A DNA stretch of 64,000 nt, from the NCBI RefSeq assembly GCF_000712075.1, contig NZ_JONW01000007.1, positions 124,001 through 188,000 on the forward strand, given 5' to 3'. Positions 1-9,380 of the stretch are shown piece by piece. Origin of the DNA: Caulobacter sp. UNC358MFTsu5.1 (GTDB taxonomy: Bacteria; Pseudomonadota; Alphaproteobacteria; Caulobacterales; Caulobacteraceae). A program made the position numbers and the translations under genes. How positions within the stretch are numbered: position 1 is the first letter of the stretch; every line of letters begins with the position of its first letter. The notes beneath the pieces were generated by a model, which was not told where the DNA came from, did not search any database, and saw only the letters and a list, made by a program, of their open reading frames with translations.

Positions 1-28
1 GGGCCAGGAAGCGGCGGGGCGGGATCGC

Positions 29-1669
29 ATGAACCGGAAGAGCTTGACGGCCGTCCTCGTCGCCTTGGGCACCGCCGCGTCGTTCAACGCCGCCGCCCAG
101 GACGCGCCGCATCTGAAACGGCAGGGTGAGGCCACCCAGCTGATCGTCGACGGCAGGCCCATGCTGATCCTGGGTGGCGAACTGGCCAATTCGACAGCCT
201 CGGACCTCAAATACCTGAACGCCCAATGGCCGACGCTTAAGACCATCGGCCTGAATACCGTCGTAGCTCCGGTCGAGTGGGACCAGATCGAACCCAGCGA
301 AGGCGTCTACGACTTCGCCCCGGTCGAGGGCCTGATCCAGCAGGCGCAGGCCAACCATATGAAGCTGGTGGTGTTGTGGTTCGGCGCCTGGAAGAATTCG
401 ATGTCCAGCTACGCGCCGCCCTACATCAAGCACGACTACAGGACCTATGCGCGGGCTCGGGACGACAAGGACGTGCCGCGCGACATTCTCAGCCCCTATG
501 ACCCCGACACCCTGAAGGCGGACCAGCGCGCGTTCGCCGCCCTGATGGCGCACATCAAGGCGTTCGACAAAAGCCACACCGTGGTCATGGTGCAGGTCGA
601 GAACGAGATCGGCATGCTGCCGGTGGTCCGCGATTACGGCCCCCAGGCGCAGGCGGCGTTCGAAGGGTCCGTTCCCAAGGCGTTGATCGACTATCTGCGC
701 CGGAACAAGGCGACGCTTCACCCCTATGTCCGCGACGCCTGGACCGCCAACGGCTCCAAGATCGCGGGAACCTGGTCGGAAGTCTTCGGCGACGGCGTCG
801 AGGGCCAGCAGATCTTTCAGGCCTGGGGGTTCTCGGTCTTCGCCAATGACCTGACCAAGGCCGGCAAGGCGGCCTATGACCTGCCGATGTACGTCAATGT
901 GGCGCTCAATCGTCCCGACCAGAAGCCGGGCCAATATCCCAGCGGCGGCCCGCTGCCGCATCTGTTCGACATCTGGAAGGCCGGCGGCCCCGCCATCGAC
1001 CTGATCGGCCTGGACGCCTATTTCCCCGACTACGTCCACTGGGCCGACCAGTTCAAGCGGCCCGACAATCCGGTCTTCGTTCCGGAAGCCAATCGCGCCG
1101 GCCAGATCGACGCCGGCGGCAACGCCTTCTACACCCTGGGCGAACTGGACGGCATCGGCTTTGGCCCCTTCGCCATCGAGACCCTGGCCCATCCCGAAAC
1201 CGATTCCCTGACCGACGCCTACCGGGTGCTGCGCCAGATCGCGCCGCTCGTCCTGGCCAACCAGGGCAAGGGCACGATGCGCGGTTTCAAGGCGCCGCTC
1301 AGCTACGAGGGCGTGGTGGACGAGACCCCACGCACCTTCGATCTGGGCGGCTATACGATCACCGCCTCCATGGTCGATTCCAGGACCCCCAAGGCCACTC
1401 AGACGATCGCCGCTCACGGCGGCCTGATCATCCAGACCGGCAAGGACGAGTTCCTGGTCGCCGGCCGTGGCGTGATCCTGCGTTTCGCCGACGCAGCCAA
1501 GTCCGGCGACCAGGTCGGCGTCGAGCAGATCGTCGATGGGGAGTTCGTCGATGGCCGATGGGTCGGCGGTCGCTGGCTGAACGGCGACGAAAGCGGCCAG
1601 GGCCGCTACCTGCGCCTGCCGCCGGACCGCTTCAGCATCCAGAAGCTGAAGGTCTATCGCTACCAATAG
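29..1669 (+). CDS. Secreted GH35-type beta-galactosidase with DUF5597-like C-terminal domain
   Basis: Exported glycoside hydrolase expected to remove galactosyl residues from plant cell-wall side chains. The 546-residue product starts with a signal peptide ending near AAAQ (residue 23). A TIM-barrel with family A features follows: acid/base Glu in QVENEIG (about residue 193) and likely nucleophile Glu in FVPEANR (about 355). The last 150 residues form a beta-rich domain of the DUF5597 type. The PL4 lyase starts 56 bases downstream on the same strand, so both probably act on rhamnogalacturonan. ATG 29 is the first Met and begins the signal peptide directly. Anything upstream is outside the window. 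Exact substrate is inferred. Confidence 0.85.
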   Translation: MNRKSLTAVLVALGTAASFNAAAQDAPHLKRQGEATQLIVDGRPMLILGGELANSTASDLKYLNAQWPTLKTIGLNTVVAPVEWDQIEPSEGVYDFAPVEGLIQQAQANHMKLVVLWFGAWKNSMSSYAPPYIKHDYRTYARARDDKDVPRDILSPYDPDTLKADQRAFAALMAHIKAFDKSHTVVMVQVENEIGMLPVVRDYGPQAQAAFEGSVPKALIDYLRRNKATLHPYVRDAWTANGSKIAGTWSEVFGDGVEGQQIFQAWGFSVFANDLTKAGKAAYDLPMYVNVALNRPDQKPGQYPSGGPLPHLFDIWKAGGPAIDLIGLDAYFPDYVHWADQFKRPDNPVFVPEANRAGQIDAGGNAFYTLGELDGIGFGPFAIETLAHPETDSLTDAYRVLRQIAPLVLANQGKGTMRGFKAPLSYEGVVDETPRTFDLGGYTITASMVDSRTPKATQTIAAHGGLIIQTGKDEFLVAGRGVILRFADAAKSGDQVGVEQIVDGEFVDGRWVGGRWLNGDESGQGRYLRLPPDRFSIQKLKVYRYQ

Positions 1670-1725
1670 TCCGAAGGTCGCCGGGTCTGAGACGACTTCG
1701 CGCGACCTGTCCGAACGGAGCCAGC

Positions 1726-3642
1726 ATGAAACGCCCGCGCCTTCGCTTATCGACCCAAGCCGTCGGTGTTCTCCTGGCCGTCGCGTGCGCGCTTGCTTCG
1801 AGCGCCGCCCTGGCCAACGTGCCAGGCGGCGGCGATGGCAAGGGTCCCGACGTGTCGGTCAAGGACGACGGCGACAGCCTTGTGCTCGACAACGGCGTCG
1901 TGGCGATCCGCATCGACAAGACGGACGCCTCGATCAGCCGCTTCACCTACAAGGGCCTGAACCTGTTCGAGGGCGGTCATGGCGGCGGCCGGTTCTACTG
2001 GAGCTGGAACACGCCCGCTTATGGCGGGCCGCGCGGAACCGCGACCCTGAGCGTCGATCCGGCGTCCAACCACGGCGACTATGCGGAGGTCCGGATCCAC
2101 AGTCCGTGGTCGGGCCAGGCGACCGACGCGGCCATGGATGTCGACGTCTACTACAGCCTCCGGCGCGGCGCGCAGGGCTACTACGTCACCGCCAGACTGG
2201 ACCACCCGGCATCATATCCCCGGACCGACGTCGGTGAATGGCGCTCCAACGCCTATGTCAGCCCGATCTTTGACTGGCTCAGCGTCGACGCCCTGCGCCA
2301 GCGAAAGATGCCGACCGTGCAGGATATGGCCGCCTCGATCCTCGTGCCGGGCGCGCCCAAGGAAGTGCGCCAACTGACCACGGGCGAGTATGCTGGCCAG
2401 TTCGAATGCAAATATTCCTACAGCGCCGACCTGGGCGACCTGAACGTCTGGGGCTGGAGCAGCACGACCAAGCGCTTGGGCATCTGGATGACCGTCCCCA
2501 GCCACGAATACTACAACGGCGGCCCCATGAAACGGGAGCTGACCGCGCACATGGACCACACGCTGCTCAACATGCTCAACGGCTCGCATTACAGCCAGGG
2601 CACGCAGCTTTCCATGGCGGCGGGCGTCTCGTTCAAGAAAACCTGGGGGCCGTACTTCGTCTACGCCAACAGCTACCGGGGCGCGGCGGACGACGCGTCG
2701 TCAAAGGTCGTCCAGGCGCTTTGGGCCGACGCCCAGGCGCAGGCGGCGGCCGAGCGGTCGGCCTGGCCCTACGGCTGGTTCAAGAGCGCCGACTACGTCC
2801 CGGAGTCCGGACGCGGCGCGGTTCGAGGGACCCTGACGGTGGACGACCGGGGCAAGCGGGCGACCAGCGCGGCGGGGGCCTGGATCGGCCTGGCGCCCGA
2901 CGACCAGGGAACCGACTTCCAACTGCAGGGCCGGACCTACCAGTTCTGGGTCAAGACCGACGCTGACGGCCGCTTCAGCATCCCGCACGTGCTGCCCGGC
3001 GCCTACCATCTCTGGGCGTTCGGCGCGGGCGCCATCGGCGCCTTCCACAAGGCCGATGTGGAGGTCCGCCCTGGCCGCGCCCTGGATCTCGGCGCCCTGC
3101 GGTGGACCCCGTCGCGAACGGCCGACACGGTCTGGGAAATCGGCGTTCCCGACCGGGACTCCAAGGAGTTCCACGACGGCGCATTCAACTACACCCAGTG
3201 GGCGACCTACGCCGCAGCCCTGGCTGACGCCGACAAGGGACTGACCTACACGGTCGGCAAGGACGACTGGCGCAAGGATTGGAACTACGCGCAGTTCGGC
3301 TCGGCCCCGTGGACGATCAGGTTCTCACTGACCCAGACCCCCGCCGAGGCCGCCTCGCTGTACATCGCCCTGGCGTCCTCGGAGACCACCCTGGCGGTCA
3401 GCGTGAACGGAACGGAGGTAGGCCGCTACAAGGCTCCGCACCCCGATCACGCGCCCGTCCGCCTGGGCAGCCATGGTCCGTTCGCGGAAACCCGCATCGC
3501 CATCCCGCCCGGGGTGCTGAGGAAGGGCGCGAACACCATCGCTCTTTCGCAGGTCCTGGCGGAGGGCAAGACGGGAACCACCCAGTACGACTACCTCCGG
3601 CTAGAGGCCGCGGGCGCGCGATTGGCCGTCGGCCCGACCTAG
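1726..3642 (+). CDS. Rhamnogalacturonan lyase, polysaccharide lyase family 4-like
   Basis: Secreted 638-residue enzyme predicted to cleave the rhamnose-galacturonate backbone of pectin by beta-elimination. It has a signal peptide (residues 1-30, ending AALA), an N-terminal beta-sandwich catalytic domain, then a fibronectin/carboxypeptidase-regulatory-like domain (about 365-465, with TDADGRFSIPHVLPGAYHL) and a C-terminal carbohydrate-binding jelly roll, the usual PL4 order. Lys in FECKYSY and His in NGSHYSQG are candidates for the catalytic Lys/His pair. The open frame extends upstream to 1558 inside the GH35 gene, but ATG 1726 starts a clean signal peptide. It converges with ppk2, with 17 bases between the stops. 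Confidence 0.82.
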   Translation: MKRPRLRLSTQAVGVLLAVACALASSAALANVPGGGDGKGPDVSVKDDGDSLVLDNGVVAIRIDKTDASISRFTYKGLNLFEGGHGGGRFYWSWNTPAYGGPRGTATLSVDPASNHGDYAEVRIHSPWSGQATDAAMDVDVYYSLRRGAQGYYVTARLDHPASYPRTDVGEWRSNAYVSPIFDWLSVDALRQRKMPTVQDMAASILVPGAPKEVRQLTTGEYAGQFECKYSYSADLGDLNVWGWSSTTKRLGIWMTVPSHEYYNGGPMKRELTAHMDHTLLNMLNGSHYSQGTQLSMAAGVSFKKTWGPYFVYANSYRGAADDASSKVVQALWADAQAQAAAERSAWPYGWFKSADYVPESGRGAVRGTLTVDDRGKRATSAAGAWIGLAPDDQGTDFQLQGRTYQFWVKTDADGRFSIPHVLPGAYHLWAFGAGAIGAFHKADVEVRPGRALDLGALRWTPSRTADTVWEIGVPDRDSKEFHDGAFNYTQWATYAAALADADKGLTYTVGKDDWRKDWNYAQFGSAPWTIRFSLTQTPAEAASLYIALASSETTLAVSVNGTEVGRYKAPHPDHAPVRLGSHGPFAETRIAIPPGVLRKGANTIALSQVLAEGKTGTTQYDYLRLEAAGARLAVGPT

Positions 3643-3659
3643 CCGCTGGACCGCGGCGT

Positions 3660-4511
3660 TCAATACACCGCCGCCACCATCCGCCGTCCGACCAGGATGC
3701 TCTGGTCGTCGTACTTGTGCTTGTCCGAGCGCTTGGGCAGTTCGATCTTCGGGCGGTCGACGCGCTCGTAGGGCACCTGGGACAGGATGTGGGCGATGCC
3801 GTTGAGGCGGGCGCGCTTCTTGTCGTCCGAGCGCAGGATGTACCAGGGCGACTCCTCGCGGTCGGTGGCCGCCAGCATCTGGTCGCGGGCCCGGGAGTAG
3901 TCGTACCAGCGCGAATAGGACTCCACGTCCATCGGGCTCAGCTTCCACTGGCGCAGCGGGTCGTTGACCCGGGCGTGGAAGCGGCGGTCCTGCTCTTCCA
4001 TCCCGACCTCCAGCCAGATCTTGATCAGGATGATGCCCGAGCCGACGATCCAGCGCTCGGCCGTGGGGCAGGCTTCCAGGAAGTCGCGGTGCTCGTCCTT
4101 CGAGCAGAAGCCCATCACGTATTCGACGCCGGCCCGGTTGTACCAGCTGCGGTCGAAGATCACGATCTCGCCGCCGGACGGGAAGTGGGCGATGTAGCGC
4201 TGCATGAACAGCTGGGTCTTCTCGCGCTCGCTGGGGGCGGGCAGGGCGGCCACGCGGAAGACGCGCGGACTGACCCGCTCGGTCAGGGCCTTGATGAAGC
4301 CGCCCTTGCCGGCCGCGTCGCGGCCTTCCAGCACGACGATCACCCGGGCGCCGGTCGCCTTGACCCAGTCCTGCAGGTGGCAGAGCCGGACCTGCAGCGT
4401 CTCCAGTTCCTCCAGATAGACCTTGTCCTTCATCTTCCCGGGCTTGCCGCCGGAAGCGCCGGGGGAGGTGTCCGAGGACTTGCCCTCGGCGGCGTGTTTC
4501 GCCTTGGCCAT
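3660..4511 (-). CDS. ppk2: Polyphosphate kinase 2 family protein
   Basis: Cytoplasmic PPK2 that moves phosphate between polyphosphate and nucleotides. The 283-residue product has the Walker A-like EGRDAAGKGGFIKAL, Walker B-like IVIFDRSWYNRAG, and the lid Arg-rich stretch EEQDRRFHARVNDPLRQWKLSP. The N-terminal 30 residues are a charged tail. The frame stays open to 5957, but ATG 4511 gives the standard PPK2 length and lies 11 bases after the stop of the DUF4010 gene, so the two are probably one operon. The subclass (GDP- or ADP-using) cannot be settled by eye. Confidence 0.92.
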   Translation of the reverse strand: MAKAKHAAEGKSSDTSPGASGGKPGKMKDKVYLEELETLQVRLCHLQDWVKATGARVIVVLEGRDAAGKGGFIKALTERVSPRVFRVAALPAPSEREKTQLFMQRYIAHFPSGGEIVIFDRSWYNRAGVEYVMGFCSKDEHRDFLEACPTAERWIVGSGIILIKIWLEVGMEEQDRRFHARVNDPLRQWKLSPMDVESYSRWYDYSRARDQMLAATDREESPWYILRSDDKKRARLNGIAHILSQVPYERVDRPKIELPKRSDKHKYDDQSILVGRRMVAAVY

Positions 4512-4522
4512 GGAAGTGCTCC

Positions 4523-5785
4523 TCAAGTGAAGACGTGACCGATCAGGGCGCCGGCCCAGGCGGCGACGGCCACCAGGACGACGCCGGGGGCCACCCGCAG
4601 GGCGAAGGCGCGACCGCCGCTGGTGGCGGCCACGACGATCTTGGTGACGGTGTTGGTGGTGAAGCCGGCCAGGATGGGGATGACGACCTCCGCGGGCTGC
4701 ATCCGGCCGGTGGCCGCCAGCGAGGCGATCGAGATGGCCGGGGCGTGGGTGTCGACGAAGCCGGCGACGCCCGCCGCCAGGATCGCGCCGGTCTCGCCGA
4801 AGTTGGCGCGCAGGGCGGCCGAGGCCAGCAGGACGATCGACAGGGTCGCGGCGAAGACCAGAGCGCCGGTCAGGCTGAAGGCGCTGTCCGAGGTCTGCTC
4901 GTCCGGAGGCGGCGGCGTGCGCAGGGCCGCGACGGTGAAGATCGCGCCGTAGCCGCAGGCGGCCAGGCCGGCGCCGATCAGCGGGGCGGCCATGGCCTGG
5001 AGGGCGGCGGGGCTGGTGGCGCCCACGACGACGGCCATCTGCACCACGGTGGCGACGGTGGACAGCACCGCGCCGGCGACGGCCGAGGTCATGACCTTGG
5101 GGTCCTTGGCCGCCCGCGCGCCCATCGCCCCGATCGTCGCCGAGCTGGACACGAAGCCCGAGGCCAGGCCCGAGATCGGCAGGCCGAACCGGGCGCCCAG
5201 GATCCGGGTGGCCAGGTGCCCGGCCGCGCCGATCAGCAGCACCAGCACCACCAGCCGCCAGACGGACTTGGGATTGAGCGCCGCGTACGGACCCATCTGC
5301 TGGTCCGGCAGCAGCGGCATGATCACGATCAGGGCCGCGCCCAGGATCAGGGCCGAGCGCACCTCGTCCTCGGTCAGGACCGTGCGCACGAAGTGGTGCA
5401 GGCGCTTGCGGCTGGACAGCAGCAGGGCCGCGACGATGGCCACCGCCCCGGCGGCCGAGGGGGCCTTCATGGCCAGGGCGCCGGTCAGCACCGTCAGCAG
5501 GATCGCGAACTCGGTCGTCAGGCCGGGGCCGTCCCGGTCGCGGTTGAGCCAGTAGCTCAGGCCGGCCAGGGCGGCGACGGCGACGGCCAGGACCGACAGC
5601 AGGACCACGCCGCCGCAGACGACGGCCACCGCGCCGGCCAGGGCCGCGATGGAGAAGGTGCGCACGCCCGCGTCGGCCGGACCGGCGGGGTCGTCCAGGG
5701 CGCGCTCGCGTCCGGTCCCGATCAGCAGGCCCACGCCCAGGGCGACCAGAAGATTCAGCAGGGGCGCACCGGAGGCGTCTGGCAA
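4523..5785 (-). CDS. MgtC/SapB and DUF4010 family membrane protein
   Basis: Inner-membrane protein of 420 residues with about 12 hydrophobic segments. The N-terminal third has the MgtC signature (LGVGLLIGTGRERAL...GVRTF), and the rest matches the DUF4010 type with SGFVSSSATIGAMG and FTTNTVTKIVVA repeats. Function is not established; MgtC relatives are linked to magnesium limitation or stress. It is the upstream gene of a probable two-gene operon with ppk2. A perfect palindrome at 5954-5968 lies in the region between this gene and the divergent small membrane protein. Confidence 0.85.
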   Translation of the reverse strand: MPDASGAPLLNLLVALGVGLLIGTGRERALDDPAGPADAGVRTFSIAALAGAVAVVCGGVVLLSVLAVAVAALAGLSYWLNRDRDGPGLTTEFAILLTVLTGALAMKAPSAAGAVAIVAALLLSSRKRLHHFVRTVLTEDEVRSALILGAALIVIMPLLPDQQMGPYAALNPKSVWRLVVLVLLIGAAGHLATRILGARFGLPISGLASGFVSSSATIGAMGARAAKDPKVMTSAVAGAVLSTVATVVQMAVVVGATSPAALQAMAAPLIGAGLAACGYGAIFTVAALRTPPPPDEQTSDSAFSLTGALVFAATLSIVLLASAALRANFGETGAILAAGVAGFVDTHAPAISIASLAATGRMQPAEVVIPILAGFTTNTVTKIVVAATSGGRAFALRVAPGVVLVAVAAWAGALIGHVFT

Positions 5786-5953
5786 GGCGTCTGACTCCCG
5801 AGCGCTTCCGGCCGGCTCGCCGGCGCTCGCCCGCGAGTGTTGTGCGCCATGGCCGGATCGGACAATCCGAAAAAACCCGAAGGCCCCGCGGGGTCGAACG
5901 GCGCCGTCCGTTTCGCGGCAGGCGTCCTAATTCGCGAGCTTTGCCGCTAGTTC

Positions 5954-5968
5954 TCACAAAGGTTGTGA
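5954..5968. promoter_or_regulatory. Perfect palindrome TCACAA-AGG-TTGTGA, possible operator
   Basis: A perfect 6-3-6 inverted repeat lies in the region between divergent genes: the DUF4010-ppk2 operon starts at 5785 and the small membrane protein at 6020. Its size and placement fit a dimeric regulator site. It resembles CRP/FNR half-sites only loosely (the spacer is too short), so no regulator is assigned. Confidence 0.4.
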
Positions 5969-6019
5969 ATCGGCGGCTTCTGTGTCAACGTTTCTTCTCA
6001 ACAAGGAATGGGGCGTTTC

Positions 6020-6211
6020 ATGCGTATCTTCCTGTACATCGTGGCAATACTGATCTCGCTCGCCGTGACCGTGCTTCCCTGGATCCTGATCCAGCCGATC
6101 ACCTTCGTCACCGTCCTGGTCTCCGTGGCGGGGCTGGCGGCGCTCGTCGTGTCGATCTGCGGACTGGTGCTGGGCTGGGGCATCAGCCTGAGGGTCGGCG
6201 GCAGCACCTGA
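6020..6211 (+). CDS. Small two-helix membrane protein
   Basis: A 63-residue hydrophobic protein with two likely transmembrane helices (about residues 1-23 and 28-53), a proline in the first (LPWILIQP) and a short polar C-terminus. I do not recognise a family. ATG 6020 is preferred over the in-frame ATG 6008, because the AAGGA at 6003-6007 touches the earlier ATG and would leave no spacing. It sits alone between a divergent operon and its own intrinsic terminator at 6244, which supports a real monocistronic gene. Confidence 0.6.
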   Translation: MRIFLYIVAILISLAVTVLPWILIQPITFVTVLVSVAGLAALVVSICGLVLGWGISLRVGGST

Positions 6212-6243
6212 TCGCGTTTTCCCGCGTAGGCGGGGATGCAGAG

Positions 6244-6273
6244 CGGCCGCCGGATCGCTCCGACGGCCGTTTT
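6244..6273 (+). terminator. Intrinsic terminator
   Basis: The stem CGGCCG-C-CGGA pairs with TCCG-A-CGGCCG (one internal mismatch) around a TCGC loop, followed by TTTT at 6270-6273. It lies 33 bases after the small membrane protein gene and is oriented for it. Confidence 0.65.
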
Positions 6274-6392
6274 GTCGGGCGCACGGCGGGGTCGTCGCCC
6301 CGCTGACGGCTCGCGAACGCCGCCCGCAGCTTGACCGCTGACAGCTCCAGGATCACGCTCGCCGTAGCCCTTGCCTTGGGGGAGGCGACGTC

Positions 6393-7184
6393 ATGATCCT
6401 GAAATCCACGATCCGTGCGCTCTGCGTCTCGGCCGCTCTTGCGGCTGGGGCGGCCGGGGCGGCGCAAGCCCAATCCACGCCCAAGCCGGCCACGCCCAAG
6501 CCGGCCACGCCCAAGCCGGCCGCGTCCAATCCGGCGGCGCCCGATCCGGCCGTGCCGATGGTCCAGCGCACCGAGAAGCTGAAGCTGCAGGGGCGGCGCG
6601 GCGAGAGCCTGCTGCGGCCCGGCTACGCCGTGGGCGAGTACACCGGCTCGGCCAAGGCGGTGGGCAAGAGCGTCAAGGCCCTGGGGTCCTATTCCAAGGA
6701 CAGCATGAAGGCGTCGTTCTCGGTCGCCGCGCCGGACTGGTCCGCGCCGGTCGAGGGCTCGTGCGAGGGCGGCCAAGGGCGGATCGGCCTGGGCTGGATC
6801 ACCTTCGACCATGACGACCTGCTGTATGTCTGCACCTATTCGCAGGGCGGCGCGCCGCTGAAGGCGGCCATGAGCCTGGCGCTGTCGAAGGGCTCGTTCC
6901 TGGGCAATCTCAGCCAGCCGCAGCGGGCGGGCGAGCTGCAGTACCAGGGGATCACCCTGCGGGCCCAGACCAAGCGCCTGGGCGGCCTGCCGTTCGGCGG
7001 CGCGGGCCGGGGTGGGGTGATGGGCTATGTGATCACCCGCGACGGCGTCGAGGTGGGCGGGGTCGACTTCAACGGCCTGGCCCCGGTCTTCTACCTGCCG
7101 CCCAAGGGCGCGTCCGACCGCGACGCGGTGGCGGTGTTCGCCCTGACCCTGTTCAATTTCCAGGATCCCGGGCGTAACCTGTAA
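6393..7184 (+). CDS. Secreted protein of unknown function with Pro/Ala/Lys-rich N-terminus
   Basis: The 263-residue product has a signal peptide (residues 1-27, ending AQA-QS) and then a low-complexity linker of TPKPA units (about 28-50), encoded by a 15-base tandem repeat at 6486-6515. The remaining beta-rich domain has two Cys (GSCEGG and YVCTYS) that could form a disulfide. No known family is recognised. The linker suggests tethering in the periplasm or passage through peptidoglycan. A GGAGG ribosome site lies a few bases before ATG 6393. It is followed by the PBP2 gene after 196 bases on the same strand. Confidence 0.7.
   Translation: MILKSTIRALCVSAALAAGAAGAAQAQSTPKPATPKPATPKPAASNPAAPDPAVPMVQRTEKLKLQGRRGESLLRPGYAVGEYTGSAKAVGKSVKALGSYSKDSMKASFSVAAPDWSAPVEGSCEGGQGRIGLGWITFDHDDLLYVCTYSQGGAPLKAAMSLALSKGSFLGNLSQPQRAGELQYQGITLRAQTKRLGGLPFGGAGRGGVMGYVITRDGVEVGGVDFNGLAPVFYLPPKGASDRDAVAVFALTLFNFQDPGRNL
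6486..6515 (+). repeat. 15-bp tandem repeat coding TPKPA units
   Basis: Two perfect copies of CCGGCCACGCCCAAG, flanked by partial copies on both sides. The unit is a multiple of three, so changes in copy number would alter linker length without a frameshift. Confidence 0.75.
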
Positions 7185-7380
7185 GGCCTGTTCCGGCCGG
7201 CCTTTCCGCCGTTCACGGAAATGTTCGCGCTCACCTCAAGCGGGGCCATTGACGGCGGCCCGCGCGGGCTCAATCTGGCGGCGGATCAACCCTAGCCTGC
7301 GGCCACCCCGACATCATGATTTCCCTGGCCGCCGCGACGCCGTCGCGCCGTCGATCGACGCCCCCAGCCGGGGCGGCGCG

Positions 7381-9363
7381 ATGAGCGAACCGACGATCTT
7401 CTTCTCCGAGGTCAACGAGCGGCAGGGCATGTTCCACCGCCGGGCGTTCCTGATGGGCGGCCTGGCGGGCGCGGGCCTGCTGGCCCTGGGCGGGCGGCTG
7501 GCCCAGCTGCAGCTGATCGAGGCCCGTCGGTACCAGAAGCTGTCGGCCGGCAACCAGTTCAACTACCGCCTGGTCGCGCCGCCGCGCGGGGCGATCTACG
7601 ACCGCAACGGCGTCGTGCTGGCGTCCAACCGCCCGAACTTCCGGCTGATGGTCAGCAAGGAGTCCAAGGACTTCGACGCCGGGGCCACCCTGGACGAGCT
7701 TGCCCTGCTGGTGCCCATCGACGGCACGCGCCGCGCCCGCCTGATCAAGGACATCGCCCGCGCGCCGAAGAAGGCCCCGGTGGCCGTGATGGAGGACATG
7801 ACCTGGGAGGAGTTCTCGCGGGTCAACATCCGGGCCCCGGAGCTGCCCGGTGTCACGGCCGACATGGGCGAGGTTCGGGTCTATCCGTTCGGCGGCGCCT
7901 TCGCCCACGTGATCGGCTATGTCGCCAAGGTCTCGGACCGCGACCTGAAGAAGGCCGAGGCCGATCCCGGCCAGGACCAGGCCCTGCTGCACCATCCGGG
8001 CTTCCGGATCGGCAAGCTGGGGGTCGAGAAGGCGTTCGACGGGGCCCTGCGCGGCCAGGCCGGGGCCAACAAGGCCGAGGTCGACGCCCAGGGCCGCACG
8101 GTGCGCCTGGACCCCGAGGGCGACATCCCCGCCAAGGCCGGCGCCGACATCCGCCTGACCCTGGACGCCGACATCCAGAACCGGGCGCTGGAGGTGATGG
8201 GCGACGAGAGCGGGGCGATCGTGGTCATGGACTGCCGCACCGGCGACCTCCTGGCCATGGCCTCGGCCCCTAGCTTCGACGCCAACCGCTTCGTGAAGGG
8301 CCTGTCCGGTCCCGAGTACAGGGCCCTGGCCGAGTACGAGCGCAAGCCCCTGCTGGACAAGGTGATGACCGGCACCTATCCGCCGGGCTCGACCTTCAAG
8401 CCGACCGTGGCCATGGCGGCCCTGACGGCGGGCGTCGATCCGACCGAGCGGGTGCTGTGCACCGGCGGCTGGGCGTTCGGCGGCCGGGTCTGGCACTGCC
8501 ACAAGAAGGGCGGCCACGGCGTGCAGGACATGCACGCGGCCATCAAGAACAGCTGCGACGTCTATTTCTACCAGATGGCCCTGCGCATCGGCCCCGACCC
8601 GATCGCCGCCGCGGCCAAGGCCTTCGGCTACGGCGGGACCTTCGACATCGGCATCCCCGGCCAGAAGAAGGGCCTGGTGGGCTCGCGCGACTGGAAGAAG
8701 ACGACCTTCAAGCGCGACCCGGTCTGGCATCCCGGCGACAGCGTGCCGTACGGCATCGGCCAGGGCTACATCAACGTCAACGCCCTGCAGCTGGCGGTGA
8801 TGACCGCGCGCCTGGCCAACGGCAAAAAGGCGCTGAACCCGCGCCTGGTGAAGTCGGTCGGCGGGGTCGAGCAGCCGCACGGCGACGCCGTGCCCGACCT
8901 GCCGTTCCCGCAGGAGCACCTGGAGATCGTCCGCGCCGGCATGGCGGCCGTGGCCAACGACCCGACCGGCGGCGCCTTCAAGCAGAGCCAGCTCGGCCTC
9001 GGCGACGTGAAGATGGCCGGCAAGACCGGCACGGCCCAGGTGCGCCAGTACGCGGCCGGGGCGTCGCGCAGCAACCAGGGCATCGCCTGGAAGCTGAAGG
9101 ACCACAACCTGTTCATCGCCTTCGCGCCCTATGACGACCCGCGCTACGCCCTGTCGGTGATCATCGAGCACGGCGGCCAGTTCGGCTCCAGCGCCGCCGC
9201 GCCGAGGGCACGCGAGGTGATGCGGGTGGCGCTGCTGAAGGACCCGGAGATCCGGGCCAGGATCGAGCGGCCGATGCCGCTGCCGGAGGCTCCGGAGACG
9301 GACGTTGAAGAGGGCGACGCCGGGGCGGCGGATGCGCCGATCACGGTGGATCCGGAGGGGTGA
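7381..9363 (+). CDS. mrdA: Penicillin-binding protein 2 (peptidoglycan transpeptidase)
   Basis: Inner-membrane, periplasm-facing D,D-transpeptidase for cell elongation. The 660-residue product has one N-terminal membrane anchor (about 19-41), a dimerisation domain starting APPRGAIYDRNG, and a transpeptidase domain. Its catalytic motifs are STFK with Ser337, SCD at 391-393 and KTG at 548-550. ATG 7381 is chosen because it gives the standard short cytoplasmic tail; the frame extends to 7249 without a better start. No mreBCD or rodA flanks it, unlike the usual arrangement. A 126-bp repeat begins 17 bases after the stop. Confidence 0.93.
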   Translation: MSEPTIFFSEVNERQGMFHRRAFLMGGLAGAGLLALGGRLAQLQLIEARRYQKLSAGNQFNYRLVAPPRGAIYDRNGVVLASNRPNFRLMVSKESKDFDAGATLDELALLVPIDGTRRARLIKDIARAPKKAPVAVMEDMTWEEFSRVNIRAPELPGVTADMGEVRVYPFGGAFAHVIGYVAKVSDRDLKKAEADPGQDQALLHHPGFRIGKLGVEKAFDGALRGQAGANKAEVDAQGRTVRLDPEGDIPAKAGADIRLTLDADIQNRALEVMGDESGAIVVMDCRTGDLLAMASAPSFDANRFVKGLSGPEYRALAEYERKPLLDKVMTGTYPPGSTFKPTVAMAALTAGVDPTERVLCTGGWAFGGRVWHCHKKGGHGVQDMHAAIKNSCDVYFYQMALRIGPDPIAAAAKAFGYGGTFDIGIPGQKKGLVGSRDWKKTTFKRDPVWHPGDSVPYGIGQGYINVNALQLAVMTARLANGKKALNPRLVKSVGGVEQPHGDAVPDLPFPQEHLEIVRAGMAAVANDPTGGAFKQSQLGLGDVKMAGKTGTAQVRQYAAGASRSNQGIAWKLKDHNLFIAFAPYDDPRYALSVIIEHGGQFGSSAAAPRAREVMRVALLKDPEIRARIERPMPLPEAPETDVEEGDAGAADAPITVDPEG

Positions 9364-9380
9364 GCCCTTTCCCTTTCAAC

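Noticed and set aside
3660..5957. 765-residue frame that would fuse PPK2 with an N-terminal extension
   Set aside because: The extension is an Arg/Pro-rich shadow of the DUF4010 gene; PPK2 has its own ATG at 4511 and normal length.
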